A DNA stretch of 64,000 nucleotides from Paenibacillus sp. sptzw28 (GTDB taxonomy: Bacteria; Bacillota; Bacilli; Paenibacillales; Paenibacillaceae): NCBI RefSeq assembly GCF_019550795.1, contig NZ_CP080545.1, positions 1,693,501 through 1,757,500 of the forward strand, in the 5' to 3' direction. This document shows positions 34,974 to 42,627 of this stretch, piece by piece; position 1 is the first letter of the stretch; each line of letters opens with the position of its first letter. The notes under the pieces are model-generated. The model searched no databases, had not been told where the DNA came from, and saw nothing but the letters and a program-made list of their open reading frames with translations. The position numbers were made by a program, and so were the translations under genes.

Positions 34974-35004
34974 AAACCGGCGTCCGGGACGCCGGTTTTT
35001 TTTG
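34974..35004 (+). terminator. Strong terminator of the CDF gene
   Basis: ACCGGCGTCC (34976-34985) and GGACGCCGGT (34987-34996) with a T8 run. Just before it a 16-nt motif AAGCTGCAAAAT-ATTG is repeated (about 34869 and 34954). Confidence 0.92.
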
Positions 35005-35225
35005 ATTTTTAGACATATTGCTGCTGTCGGTGATTCTAAAACAAAGCTCAATCGGCATATATTATGCAACTGAGGGCTGAATGCGTTTACTGTTGTGCCC
35101 CAAAGCCCCGCCTCCGAAAATTTTTCCTCATTTTACCAAGTTATAAATCGTCCAAGGTGTTCCAAACCCGTATAAATGCGGGTAAGAATATATTATAGCC
35201 CGTCCGACCTTTACCCAATTAGCGA

Positions 35226-35272
35226 CAAATGCCCAGCATTGGCGGATAGTTCAGGCCGTTGATGGGCATTTG
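35226..35272. repeat. 10-bp perfect inverted repeat in a gene-poor stretch
   Basis: CAAATGCCCA (35226-35235) and TGGGCATTTG (35263-35272) enclose 27 nt that can form a small inner GGC/GCC stem. No T-tract. It lies in the ~390-bp gap 35005-35393, where I see no gene. Confidence 0.6.
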
Positions 35273-35301
35273 CAGCTGTGCGCAAGCGTGAGGATGTTAC
35301 C

Positions 35302-35321
35302 AATCACAAGGGAGTGTGATT
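35302..35321. promoter_or_regulatory. Inverted repeat, possible operator
   Basis: AATCACA (35302-35308), 6 nt, TGTGATT (35315-35321), immediately before a TATAAG box at 35326-35331. The half-sites have the opposite order to an Fnr/Rex site. Confidence 0.4.
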
Positions 35322-35393
35322 TCAATATAAGAATGACGGATTGGGGAACGAAAGGGTATGGCGAAAATACGACATGATGGAGGAGGCGTTTCT

Positions 35394-35645
35394 ATGCTTT
35401 TACCGGTGGAATCGAAACAAATTGCCTTTTGCTCTTACAATGAGGATGAGTCAACTCTTCATCTGTACTTCCATACGGGTGATATTGTCGCTTATCCTTA
35501 CGTCGACAAAGAAGATTATCAATCGGTTCTTGATGCGACAAACCGTTACGATACTCTCATGAAGGTGACGCAAAAAGGACAATATACGGATGAGATCCGC
35601 TCTGATGGGCCCGAGACCGGCGTCCCGGCATGGCAAGACATATAG
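35394..35645 (+). CDS. KTSC-like small protein
   Basis: 83 residues from ATG 35394, with GAGGAGG 6 nt upstream; an in-frame ATG at 35358 is less well placed. VESKQIAFCSYNEDESTLHLYFHTGDIVAYPYV followed by a Y..VLDA.N motif resembles the KTSC domain (small beta-rich domain found alone or fused to nucleic-acid enzymes). Function unknown. A GC-rich hairpin with T8 (35789-35818) lies downstream. Confidence 0.65.
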   Translation: MLLPVESKQIAFCSYNEDESTLHLYFHTGDIVAYPYVDKEDYQSVLDATNRYDTLMKVTQKGQYTDEIRSDGPETGVPAWQDI

Positions 35646-35788
35646 TTGTCGGAAACACGACAAGGTACCCGTAAATCTCGATGAGCACTCATATATACGC
35701 GAAATTTCGTTACCCTTTTATGGGCGAATGCAACCTTGCCAACGGGCAGTATTGCCGTTTCGGCGTTTGATCCGCACTGAGTTTGAGT

Positions 35789-35818
35789 CGGTCTGCACCA
35801 GCGGGACCCGTTTTTTTT
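35789..35818 (+). terminator. Weak terminator candidate
   Basis: CGGTC...GACCCG can pair with a one-base bulge and is followed by T8. It probably ends the KTSC transcript. Confidence 0.5.
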
Positions 35819-36105
35819 GAAAAGCATACGAGGTGATAAGCGAGCGCGACCGGGATTGTGAGGTCCGCTTGTTTTTTCTTGAGGATTTAAGGCAGTGCGG
35901 AGACCGGCATGGCGGCAGTACGGCAGCTGTCGTGCTTGAGAAAAGCCGGTTCATGATAAGAAACAATTGCGTGGGGCTTGGAAACAATTACCGGTCTTGT
36001 ATTTCAAGTGCGGAAAATAGTTCCTAAGACATAGAATGGGACCCGCGGATTTTTGACAAAGAAAACTGCTCGAAGTTCAAGCCGGCTATAGAGTTGAGAT
36101 GTTTC
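35819..36105. other. Stretch without a recognisable gene
   Basis: A GTG-started frame of 64 codons (35833-36027) exists but has no spaced RBS and no recognisable motif. The strong terminator that follows (36106-36134) implies that something is transcribed through here. Confidence 0.4.
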
Positions 36106-36134
36106 ACGTCCCTGGAGGGACGTATTTTTATTTT
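36106..36134 (+). terminator. Rho-independent terminator
   Basis: ACGTCCC (36106-36112), TGGA loop, GGGACGT (36117-36123), then ATTTTTATTTT. It separates the unassigned stretch from the hydrolase leader. Confidence 0.85.
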
Positions 36135-36374
36135 GGCCTGAAAACGCTTGCTATAGGGAATTCATCCTGGGTTTGCCATGGGAAAATGAGGCGATCGGAC
36201 GATAGGTGTCGTAACGGGACGAACATACAATGGAATTATTAAATTGCGCCTAAAGACAGGTGCCGAAAGGAGTGTTCAAGAGCTTCCATTTGTTACCTGA
36301 GATTCATAAGGCTCGTCCCTATTAAGCGGGACAGCCGACTAACCGACTAGAACAGAACATGGAGGTTTCAAAGC
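36135..36374 (+). other. Long leader of the NlpC/P60 gene
   Basis: 240 bp without a gene. It can form GTCCC/GGGAC just before a GACAGCCGACTAACC stretch. That end vaguely recalls the ydaO (c-di-AMP) riboswitch core CAGCTAACC often found before such hydrolases, but the conserved GGGG segments are absent, so I do not call a riboswitch. Confidence 0.35.
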
Positions 36375-37364
36375 ATGAAACAACGATTAGCTTTACTTAT
36401 GGCACTCATTCTCATCGCTCTCACTATTATTCCAATGACGGCCATGGCAGCCGCGGATGCATCGGGGACAGGGGAAATTAAGGCAACGGTAAGCTTACGG
36501 ACGGGCCCTTCTACTTCATACCGCGTGTTAAAATATTTGAAAGCCGGCGATAATGTCGCGATTTTGGACAAAGTCAACGATTATTGGTACAAGGTGCAGG
36601 ATGGTCTGGGGCAGGTCGGTTACATCTCCTCCCTCAGTAAATATATCGGGATCAAAACCGCGGGCAATGCAGCTGCCGTAGCGTCGGTGTCGTTTCGCAG
36701 GGCTCCTTCCACGGGTGCTGAGCGCATTCGGTATTTGAGCAAAGGCGAATCGGTGCAGATCGTCGGTCAACCGAATAAGTATTGGTTTGAGATTCAGGAT
36801 TCGCAAGGCGTCAGAGGATTTGTAAGCTCCAGCCCTCAGTACATACAGATGGGAGCAGGCCAGTCTCCCTCGGCCGGCGGAACCGGCAGCAGCGGCGGCG
36901 TTGAAGCCGGAAGCGGCGGACAATCGGCAGTAATTGAGCGGGTAATCGCGGCGGGTATGAAATACTGGGGTACGCCGTATGAATTCTCTTCAGACCGTAA
37001 TACCACAACAACGTTCGACTGCTCTGACTTCGTTCGCACGGTATTTCTGGAGGGTGCGGGGATTACTCTGCCTTCAGACTCCCGCAAGCAAGGGGCATAT
37101 GTTAAGCAAAAGGGCGGCGCATTGACGGATTGGCATCAGTTGAAGCGCGGCGATCTCATGTTTTTCATGTCCTATAAAGGATCGAAACCGGCATCCTACG
37201 CAGGCGTGGACAAATCTGCACAGACTATAACGCATGTCGGAATTTACCTTGGCAACGGGCAAGTTTTGCACACTTATTCAAAGGAATCCGGCGGCGTACG
37301 GACGAGCGATATCGCAGGTACGCACTGGGAATACCGGTTTCTGTTCGGTGGGAGTGCACTCTAA
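36375..37364 (+). CDS. Secreted cell-wall hydrolase: two SH3b domains plus NlpC/P60
   Basis: 329 residues. Signal peptide about 1-26 (ending AMAAA), SH3b domain 1 (~35-95, VSLRTGPSTSYRVLKYL), SH3b domain 2 (~100-160, VSFRRAPSTGAERIRYL), a Gly/Ser linker, then NlpC/P60 from ~188. Catalytic Cys is in TFDCSDFVRTVF, His in THVGIYLGNG, and the third polar residue is His in VLHTYSK. It cleaves gamma-D-Glu-meso-DAP type bonds in peptidoglycan. GGAGG precedes the ATG. Confidence 0.92.
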   Translation: MKQRLALLMALILIALTIIPMTAMAAADASGTGEIKATVSLRTGPSTSYRVLKYLKAGDNVAILDKVNDYWYKVQDGLGQVGYISSLSKYIGIKTAGNAAAVASVSFRRAPSTGAERIRYLSKGESVQIVGQPNKYWFEIQDSQGVRGFVSSSPQYIQMGAGQSPSAGGTGSSGGVEAGSGGQSAVIERVIAAGMKYWGTPYEFSSDRNTTTTFDCSDFVRTVFLEGAGITLPSDSRKQGAYVKQKGGALTDWHQLKRGDLMFFMSYKGSKPASYAGVDKSAQTITHVGIYLGNGQVLHTYSKESGGVRTSDIAGTHWEYRFLFGGSAL

Positions 37365-37371
37365 AAAACGC

Positions 37372-37418
37372 AGGGGCTGCGAGGTGTAGTAGATATGTCT
37401 ACTTACCCCGCAGCCCCT
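37372..37418 (-). terminator. Terminator of manA
   Basis: AGGGGCTGCG (37372-37381) and CGCAGCCCCT (37409-37418) with an inner GTAG/CTAC pairing. On the minus strand GCGTTTTTTAG follows. It may also act on the plus strand. Confidence 0.85.
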
Positions 37419-37469
37419 TATGATTATAGCGAAGACTATTTCGTGCTTGGCCGATTCCGGAGCGTCCGG

Positions 37470-38438
37470 CTATGGCGCCACGCTGCGCAGCACGGTCATT
37501 CTGCCGTCAAGCTCATATTGGCCGAGACTCGCAGGGAGCAGGAAGCACTCTCCGGCCTTCACATCCTGTTTGCCGCCTTCCCAGCCTAATGTCCCTGATC
37601 CTTCGGCAATGACGAGAATAACGAAGCTCTCCGGCGACGTCGAGAGCTGCCAGGGTGCCTGAACAACCCCCTTCTCGACGATAAAATAAGGCGATGCCGC
37701 TATACGCAGCCATTCGTTCGCGCCGATTCCATCCGTCTTCATGCGAGTCGCGCCTGCGCCTTCATAGGCAATAACATTGAGCGAATCTTCAACATGCAGC
37801 TCGCGGGGCTTGCCGTCCAGCCCCGGTCGGTTGTAATCGAACACGCGATATGTCGTATCCGAGTTCTGCTGAATTTCGGCGACCAGCACACCGGCACAGA
37901 GCGCGTGGACGGTGCCGGCCGGTATGTAGAAAGCGTCCCCGGCTTCAACCGGAACCTCCTGTAAGCAGTCCATTACACGGCCTTCGGCAATCGCTGCCGA
38001 CAGCACGGACCGGTCGACACCGTCGCGTAGTCCGTAAATGATTTTCGCCCCCGGCTTTGCGTCAAGTATGTACCACATTTCCGTCTTGCCAAGCTCTCCC
38101 TCCGGCAGGCCTTCGTATAAGTCGGTCGGATGCACTTGGATCGACAGGTCGTCGTTGCAGTCGAGCAGCTTGATCAGAAGCGGGAATCGCCCGTTGCGCT
38201 CGGAGAAGCCCTGCGTTCCGAAGAATTCCCGGCCGAATTTCTCGCGTATGTCGTCAAGACCGAGTCCCGCCAGTTCACCGTTCATTACCTTTGTTGTGCC
38301 GTTGGGATGGTCTCCGATCATCCAGCCTTCTCCGATCGGCCCTTCGGGCAGTTCCAGTCCGAACTGCTCCAGCGCGCGTCCGCCCCAAATTCGTTCCTTC
38401 ATTTCAGCTTTAAATTGAAGTGGATAAGCTTTTGTCAT
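37470..38438 (-). CDS. manA: Mannose-6-phosphate isomerase, class I
   Basis: 322 residues from ATG 38438 (AAGGAGAG upstream). MKERIWGGRALEQFG opens the fold. The zinc ligands lie in LSIQVHPTD, GKTEMWYIL and PAGTVHAL. It interconverts mannose-6-P and fructose-6-P, feeding mannose into glycolysis or supplying GDP-mannose. Possible partner of the GH38 enzyme at the other end of the window, but not linked to it. Terminator present downstream. Confidence 0.93.
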   Translation of the reverse strand: MTKAYPLQFKAEMKERIWGGRALEQFGLELPEGPIGEGWMIGDHPNGTTKVMNGELAGLGLDDIREKFGREFFGTQGFSERNGRFPLLIKLLDCNDDLSIQVHPTDLYEGLPEGELGKTEMWYILDAKPGAKIIYGLRDGVDRSVLSAAIAEGRVMDCLQEVPVEAGDAFYIPAGTVHALCAGVLVAEIQQNSDTTYRVFDYNRPGLDGKPRELHVEDSLNVIAYEGAGATRMKTDGIGANEWLRIAASPYFIVEKGVVQAPWQLSTSPESFVILVIAEGSGTLGWEGGKQDVKAGECFLLPASLGQYELDGRMTVLRSVAP

Positions 38439-38476
38439 TATGACTCTCTCCTTTTTATTTACCAATTGTCGTCTGT

Positions 38477-38869
38477 TTACTTCCCTGCGGGTTGAAACAT
38501 TTCAAGAAATTCACCATCAGGGCCGTAAAAGAAAAAGTAGCGCGCTCCATTGGGGAGCGTCGTTATTTCCGAGTCTCGCAGCGGCACGCCAAGTCCCTTG
38601 ATTCGCTCGAACTCCGCTTCGGCATCGTCGACCGTAAAAGCAACATGATGCGTTTTACCTTCGGCCGGAAGTCCGCTGTTGTAACCTTCGATCAGCTCGA
38701 GCTCGGTTTCCTGCGCATCAGCCCCAGCCAGAAAGGCCAGCCTGATAACGCCGTTTGTATGCGTCATCGTGTATAAGTGCGAGAGGCCGATTATTTCCGT
38801 ATAAAAGGAAATCGATTTTTCCAAATCCTTTACCATTATACCGACATGCTCCAGCTTGCGTACCGTCAT
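38477..38869 (-). CDS. VOC (glyoxalase/dioxygenase) family protein
   Basis: 130 residues of two betaalphabetabetabeta repeats. LEHVGIMVKDLEKSISFY gives the first metal His and HHVAFTVDDAEAEFERI the second; a Glu ligand is likely in ELELIEG and in GEFLEMFQP. The layout resembles lactoylglutathione lyase and methylmalonyl-CoA epimerase types. Stop is 38 bp from manA, so possibly one unit. Substrate not assignable. Confidence 0.85.
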   Translation of the reverse strand: MTVRKLEHVGIMVKDLEKSISFYTEIIGLSHLYTMTHTNGVIRLAFLAGADAQETELELIEGYNSGLPAEGKTHHVAFTVDDAEAEFERIKGLGVPLRDSEITTLPNGARYFFFYGPDGEFLEMFQPAGK

Positions 38870-38906
38870 CCTATTTCCTCCCTGCGAAAGTTATCAGCAA
38901 AACATG

Positions 38907-39506
38907 CTATGTATGCCGGGGCTGTCTCTTCTCAACCGCGATAAGGAACGGGGCGTCCTGTTTTTGCGCGAATCGGTACAGAATCGCTTGTCCGTTTGAT
39001 TGGGGGAGTGAGGCCGCCCAATCTTCAACAGCAGAGGCTTCCAATTCACCTCCGGAGTGTCCGGGATAGAGCACGATGGTCATGATGCCGCCGGGCCTGA
39101 GAAGCGACTGAGCCGCTTCCAGAGCCTCTAATGTTGATTCGGTCTTCGTTATGAGCGCAGGATCGGCTCCCGGCAAGTAACCGAGGTTGAACATCGCGGC
39201 CGCCAGCCGCCCATGCGTCCCTGCGGCTACATGCGAGGCCATTGCGGCATGACTGTCCTGCACCAGACACAGATTGGGCGGTTGAACGTTCACCCCGCCC
39301 AGTGCCTCAGCCAGCCTTTGGCGTGTCCGCTCCAGCGCCCGCTCCTGGATGTCGAAGGCGTAAACAAGGCCTCGCGGCCCGACAAGCTCGGCGAGAAACT
39401 GAGTGTCCACGCCATTGCCGCAGGTCGCATCAACTACGGTATCGCCCGGAGAGACCCGCTCGGCCACCAGCTTATGCGCCATGCTGAGAACGGAAAGAAA
39501 CCCCAT
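38907..39506 (-). CDS. SAM-dependent methyltransferase YtqB/MnmM (tRNA wobble-uridine modification)
   Basis: 199 residues with SAM motif I VVDATCGNGVDTQFLAEL and motif II VYAFDIQE, of the family (PF06962) that includes B. subtilis YtqB, shown to methylate the aminomethyl group of 2-thiouridine at tRNA position 34. It lies 1 nt downstream of ytqA, the arrangement known from Bacillus, which supports the assignment. Confidence 0.85.
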   Translation of the reverse strand: MGFLSVLSMAHKLVAERVSPGDTVVDATCGNGVDTQFLAELVGPRGLVYAFDIQERALERTRQRLAEALGGVNVQPPNLCLVQDSHAAMASHVAAGTHGRLAAAMFNLGYLPGADPALITKTESTLEALEAAQSLLRPGGIMTIVLYPGHSGGELEASAVEDWAASLPQSNGQAILYRFAQKQDAPFLIAVEKRQPRHT

Positions 39507-39507
39507 T

Positions 39508-40473
39508 TTACCGATCCTCCCACAGACGTCCTTGCCATGTGCCGCGCCTGCGCAGCTCGTCGTCGATCGCGTTGAGCACTTCCCACTTCTTAAGACTCCA
39601 CATCGGACCGATAAGCAAGTCGCGGGGGGCGTCGCCTGTGAGCCGGTGAACGATCATCCCTGGAGGCAGCACCTCAAGCGTGTCGGCAATCAAACCGACG
39701 TACTCATCGCGCTCAAGAAAGCGGAGCAGTCCAGCCTCATACTGCTTGACCATCGGCGTCTTGCGCATGAGATGAAGCAGATGGATCTTGATTCCCTGCA
39801 CATCCATCCCGGCAACCGCCCGGCCTGTGGCAAGCATCATATCGTGCGTTTCCTGCGGCAGACCGTAGATGATATGGGCGCAAACCCGGATGCCCCGCGC
39901 TCTGAGGCGCTGAACCGCATCCACATAACAGTCCGTATCGTGAGCGCGGTTGATGAGCTGCGAGGTCGTTTCATGGATCGTCTGCAGCCCCATCTCCACC
40001 CATAGATACGTCCTCTCGTTCAGCTCGGCCAAATAATCGACCACATCATCAGGAAGACAATCCGGCCGCGTCGCGATCGACAATCCGACTACCCCCGGCT
40101 GGCTCAGAATTGCTTCGTAATACTCCCGAAGCTCCTCCACAGGCGCATATGTGTTCGTGTATGCCTGAAAATAGCCGATATAGCGCGCGCTGGGCCATTT
40201 TTGATGCTGAAGGTCCCGTATCTTATTGAACTGGGTCACCAAATCGTCACGCCGGCTGCCGGCAAAATCGCCGGAGCCGCGAGCGCTGCAAAACGTGCAC
40301 CCGCCGGTGGCGATGGAGCCGTCCCGGTTGGGGCATGTGAAGCCTGCGTCGAGCATTACTTTAAACACCTTGCCGCCAAACTGCTCCCGCATTTCGTAAT
40401 TCCAGGTATGGAACCGTTTATCCGCCCACAATCTGGGTTTAACGGCGGAATCTTCGTGTATGGTTGCTTTCAT
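39508..40473 (-). CDS. Radical SAM protein YtqA (TIGR01212 family)
   Basis: 321 residues. The [4Fe-4S] cysteines are Cys47, Cys59 and Cys62 (TCPNRDGSIATGGCTFC), the Cx11Cx2C spacing of this family. YFQAYTNTYAP and VEMGLQTIHETT are further conserved blocks, related to Elp3-like radical SAM proteins. Translationally close to ytqB, so a joint role in tRNA modification is plausible but unproven. GAGGAG precedes the ATG. Confidence 0.88.
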   Translation of the reverse strand: MKATIHEDSAVKPRLWADKRFHTWNYEMREQFGGKVFKVMLDAGFTCPNRDGSIATGGCTFCSARGSGDFAGSRRDDLVTQFNKIRDLQHQKWPSARYIGYFQAYTNTYAPVEELREYYEAILSQPGVVGLSIATRPDCLPDDVVDYLAELNERTYLWVEMGLQTIHETTSQLINRAHDTDCYVDAVQRLRARGIRVCAHIIYGLPQETHDMMLATGRAVAGMDVQGIKIHLLHLMRKTPMVKQYEAGLLRFLERDEYVGLIADTLEVLPPGMIVHRLTGDAPRDLLIGPMWSLKKWEVLNAIDDELRRRGTWQGRLWEDR

Positions 40474-40646
40474 GCGCCGTGCTCCTCATGCTTCAAAGTC
40501 GCTGACTTCGCGTTAATCTTAATTGTAGCGAAAATCTGCAAAGAACGCTACGATGTTGACCGGTCCGGAACAATCCTTTGCCGCCGCAGCAATGGACAAC
40601 CCTTCAATTAGCTGGAAAATAATCCGCCTAAATTGCGAAAAAATGC

Positions 40647-40675
40647 TTGCAAAACCTTACATGACCTGTTATATT
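40647..40675 (+). promoter_or_regulatory. SigA promoter
   Basis: TTGCAA (40647-40652), 17 nt, TATATT (40670-40675). It drives the small gene at 40785 with a ~100-nt leader. Confidence 0.7.
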
Positions 40676-40784
40676 GAAAGAGCGACAAATCAACGTTTCC
40701 ACTCATTTTACCATCATTCAATCACTTGTCATAGCTGGTCGGTTTTCTGGAAAAAGTAATAAAAAAACCGTGAGGTGATTTGAG

Positions 40785-40988
40785 ATGAGCACACAAGTAA
40801 AAATCCCGCAAGGGGACGAGAAGGTAACGGTTGAACTAACCAGAAAAGAACTGATGGCGCTTGCCGGCATCCGGTTCCACGGAAATCACAATATTGAGGT
40901 CTCCGCCCGCAAGAAGCTTAATGAAGCGCTTGAGGAAACATACGAAATCGACAACGGGCAAGGCGTACCTCGCCAAATGCTCAACTAG
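40785..40988 (+). CDS. Small conserved-looking protein of unknown function
   Basis: 67 residues, acidic/basic mixed, no membrane segment. VTVELTRKELMALAGIRFHGNHNIEVSARKKLNEAL suggests a short strand followed by helices. GAGGTGA is 6 nt before the ATG and it has its own promoter and terminator, so it is very probably a real gene. I do not recognise the family. Confidence 0.7.
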   Translation: MSTQVKIPQGDEKVTVELTRKELMALAGIRFHGNHNIEVSARKKLNEALEETYEIDNGQGVPRQMLN

Positions 40989-41011
40989 CGGCGGCACCAT
41001 ACAACCATCTG

Positions 41012-41047
41012 AGCCTAAGGCGTGAAATAAGCCTGCGGCTTTTTGTT
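41012..41047 (+). terminator. Terminator of the small gene
   Basis: AGCC-TA-AGGC (41012-41021) pairs with GCCT-GC-GGCT (41031-41040), then TTTTGTTTTG. Confidence 0.8.
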
Positions 41048-41153
41048 TTGCTCTTCTGGTTCCTCCAAGCTGCTTTGACTTTACATTCGCTGCGATGTTA
41101 GGCACAATAAGGACTAGCTTACAGTAAACGATACGTGGAGGAATCGAGCGACT

Positions 41154-41933
41154 ATGCGTCTTAGAGGAAGAAAAGGAATTCGCGAGAGTCTGGAGGCGCA
41201 GCCTGAACTGGTAGTTCTGGATGCAGCTCCGCACAAAGGCCGCTGGCGGGAGTTTTTCGGTAATGAAAATCCGATTTATATCGAACTGGGCATGGGTAAA
41301 GGACGTTTCATCAGCGATATGAGCGTGCGCAACCCGGATATTAATTTTATCGGCGTGGACATGTACGACGAATTGATTCGGCGTGCCGCCGAGAAGGCAC
41401 GAAATGCATGGGCGGACAAGGGCGGAGAACCCCGGAACCTTGCGCTGCTGCGCGCGAATATCGAAAGCATTGAGGACATGTTCGCTCCCTGCGAGATAAC
41501 TCGAATTCACTTGAATTTCAGCGATCCCTGGCCGAAAAGCAAACACGCCCGCAGAAGGTTGACTCATTCGCGTTTTGTCGAAAAATATATGGAGATTTTA
41601 AATGAGCGCGGCGAAATTCATTTCAAAACCGACTCTCAGTCATTGTTCGAATTTTCGCTGAACAGCTTTGCCGATATGGAGCTTCATATGCGCAATATTT
41701 CATTGAACTTGCATAAGGACGGACTTCGCGAGGATCTGGTTCTGACCGAATATGAAGCGAAATTCGTCGAACGCGGAAACAACATTTACCGCGTGGAAGT
41801 CGTTATCGGCAAGGATGCGTTGAGCGACCACCGGGAAGCCAAGAAGCAGGTTCAGCTCAAAGACCATAATGACGAAACAGCCAAGGACGTGAGCGAGCCG
41901 AGCAGCGCACCGGCGGCGACGTCTGAAGGGTAA
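41154..41933 (+). CDS. trmB: tRNA (guanine-N7-)-methyltransferase
   Basis: 259 residues. IYIELGMGKGRFI is the SAM motif, NFIGVDMYDELI follows, and HLNFSDPWPKSKHARRRLT is the TrmB signature. It makes m7G46 in tRNA. The C-terminal ~35 residues (KKQVQLKDHNDE...) extend beyond the usual end and are Ala/Ser/Glu-rich; this tail is encoded in DNA that overlaps the convergent PAP2 gene by 82 bp. GGAGG precedes the ATG. Confidence 0.93.
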   Translation: MRLRGRKGIRESLEAQPELVVLDAAPHKGRWREFFGNENPIYIELGMGKGRFISDMSVRNPDINFIGVDMYDELIRRAAEKARNAWADKGGEPRNLALLRANIESIEDMFAPCEITRIHLNFSDPWPKSKHARRRLTHSRFVEKYMEILNERGEIHFKTDSQSLFEFSLNSFADMELHMRNISLNLHKDGLREDLVLTEYEAKFVERGNNIYRVEVVIGKDALSDHREAKKQVQLKDHNDETAKDVSEPSSAPAATSEG

Positions 41934-42409
41934 TGCAGCCCGAGATACATGCGTGACCAAGCTACGGAAATGCCGAGGACGAGAGCCAGCGGCAGCAGTA
42001 CCGGCAGCAGCGCCGTATCCGCGATAAGCCATGGTGTAAGCCAAGCGAAAATAGCGGTCGTATGGCCTGAGGGGAAAGAAGAATCGCATAAAGGCTTCCG
42101 GCCCGTCTGAACATGCGGAATCGCCTGATGAGGACGGAGCCGGCGGTATTTGCGCTTTATGAAGGCAACCGGAATATGGCTGGCCGCGACTGCAGCGGCG
42201 CATTGCCAACCGGCTGTATGCCAAGGGTTCGGCGCAAACAAAGCGCATAAAAGGGCGCTCGCGAGTGTGAATGTTGCGCCTCCCATATGCGTGACAGAGC
42301 TGAGCCACCGATCCATCCACATACACATTCCTCTATGAAACGGCCTCCTGTTCGCCCACATCAGAACCTTATGTTCATTAGTTTGAAGCCAATTTATCAC
42401 TCGATCCAT
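41852..42409 (-). CDS. PAP2-family membrane phosphatase
   Basis: 185 residues from ATG 42409 (GGGGAGGA upstream). The three phosphatase motifs are present: KRKYRRLRP (KxxxxxxRP), SSFPSGHT (PSGH) and SRMYLGLHYPSD (SRx5HxxxD). Membrane helices surround them. Such enzymes dephosphorylate undecaprenyl pyrophosphate or lipid phosphates at the outer membrane face. The last ~27 codons overlap the end of trmB on the opposite strand. Confidence 0.9.
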   Translation of the reverse strand: MDRVINWLQTNEHKVLMWANRRPFHRGMCMWMDRWLSSVTHMGGATFTLASALLCALFAPNPWHTAGWQCAAAVAASHIPVAFIKRKYRRLRPHQAIPHVQTGRKPLCDSSFPSGHTTAIFAWLTPWLIADTALLPVLLPLALVLGISVAWSRMYLGLHYPSDVAAGALLGSLTSLAVSSLWSLS

Positions 42410-42627
42410 AAGCAATCCTCCCCTTCGGCATACAAACTGCTCGCAGTTCGATTTTATTACGGTATTGTTTGGGCCGTGTCAACAATTTGCAATCGGTATA
42501 TTAACGATCCGTTTAACCTCTGTTGATCCGGCGCTAACACAGAGCGTCTACACTATCGCCATAAGCTGATCCGAAGAAAAGCGGTCTTGACCTCCGCTGC
42601 TCTGCCGGACGGACGGAGGCGATCGTT

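Noticed and set aside
34887..35069. 60-codon minus-strand frame
   Set aside because: It runs through the strong CDF terminator and has no RBS or motif.
36135..36374. ydaO/c-di-AMP riboswitch
   Set aside because: Only a partial match at the 3' end; conserved G-rich segments are missing.
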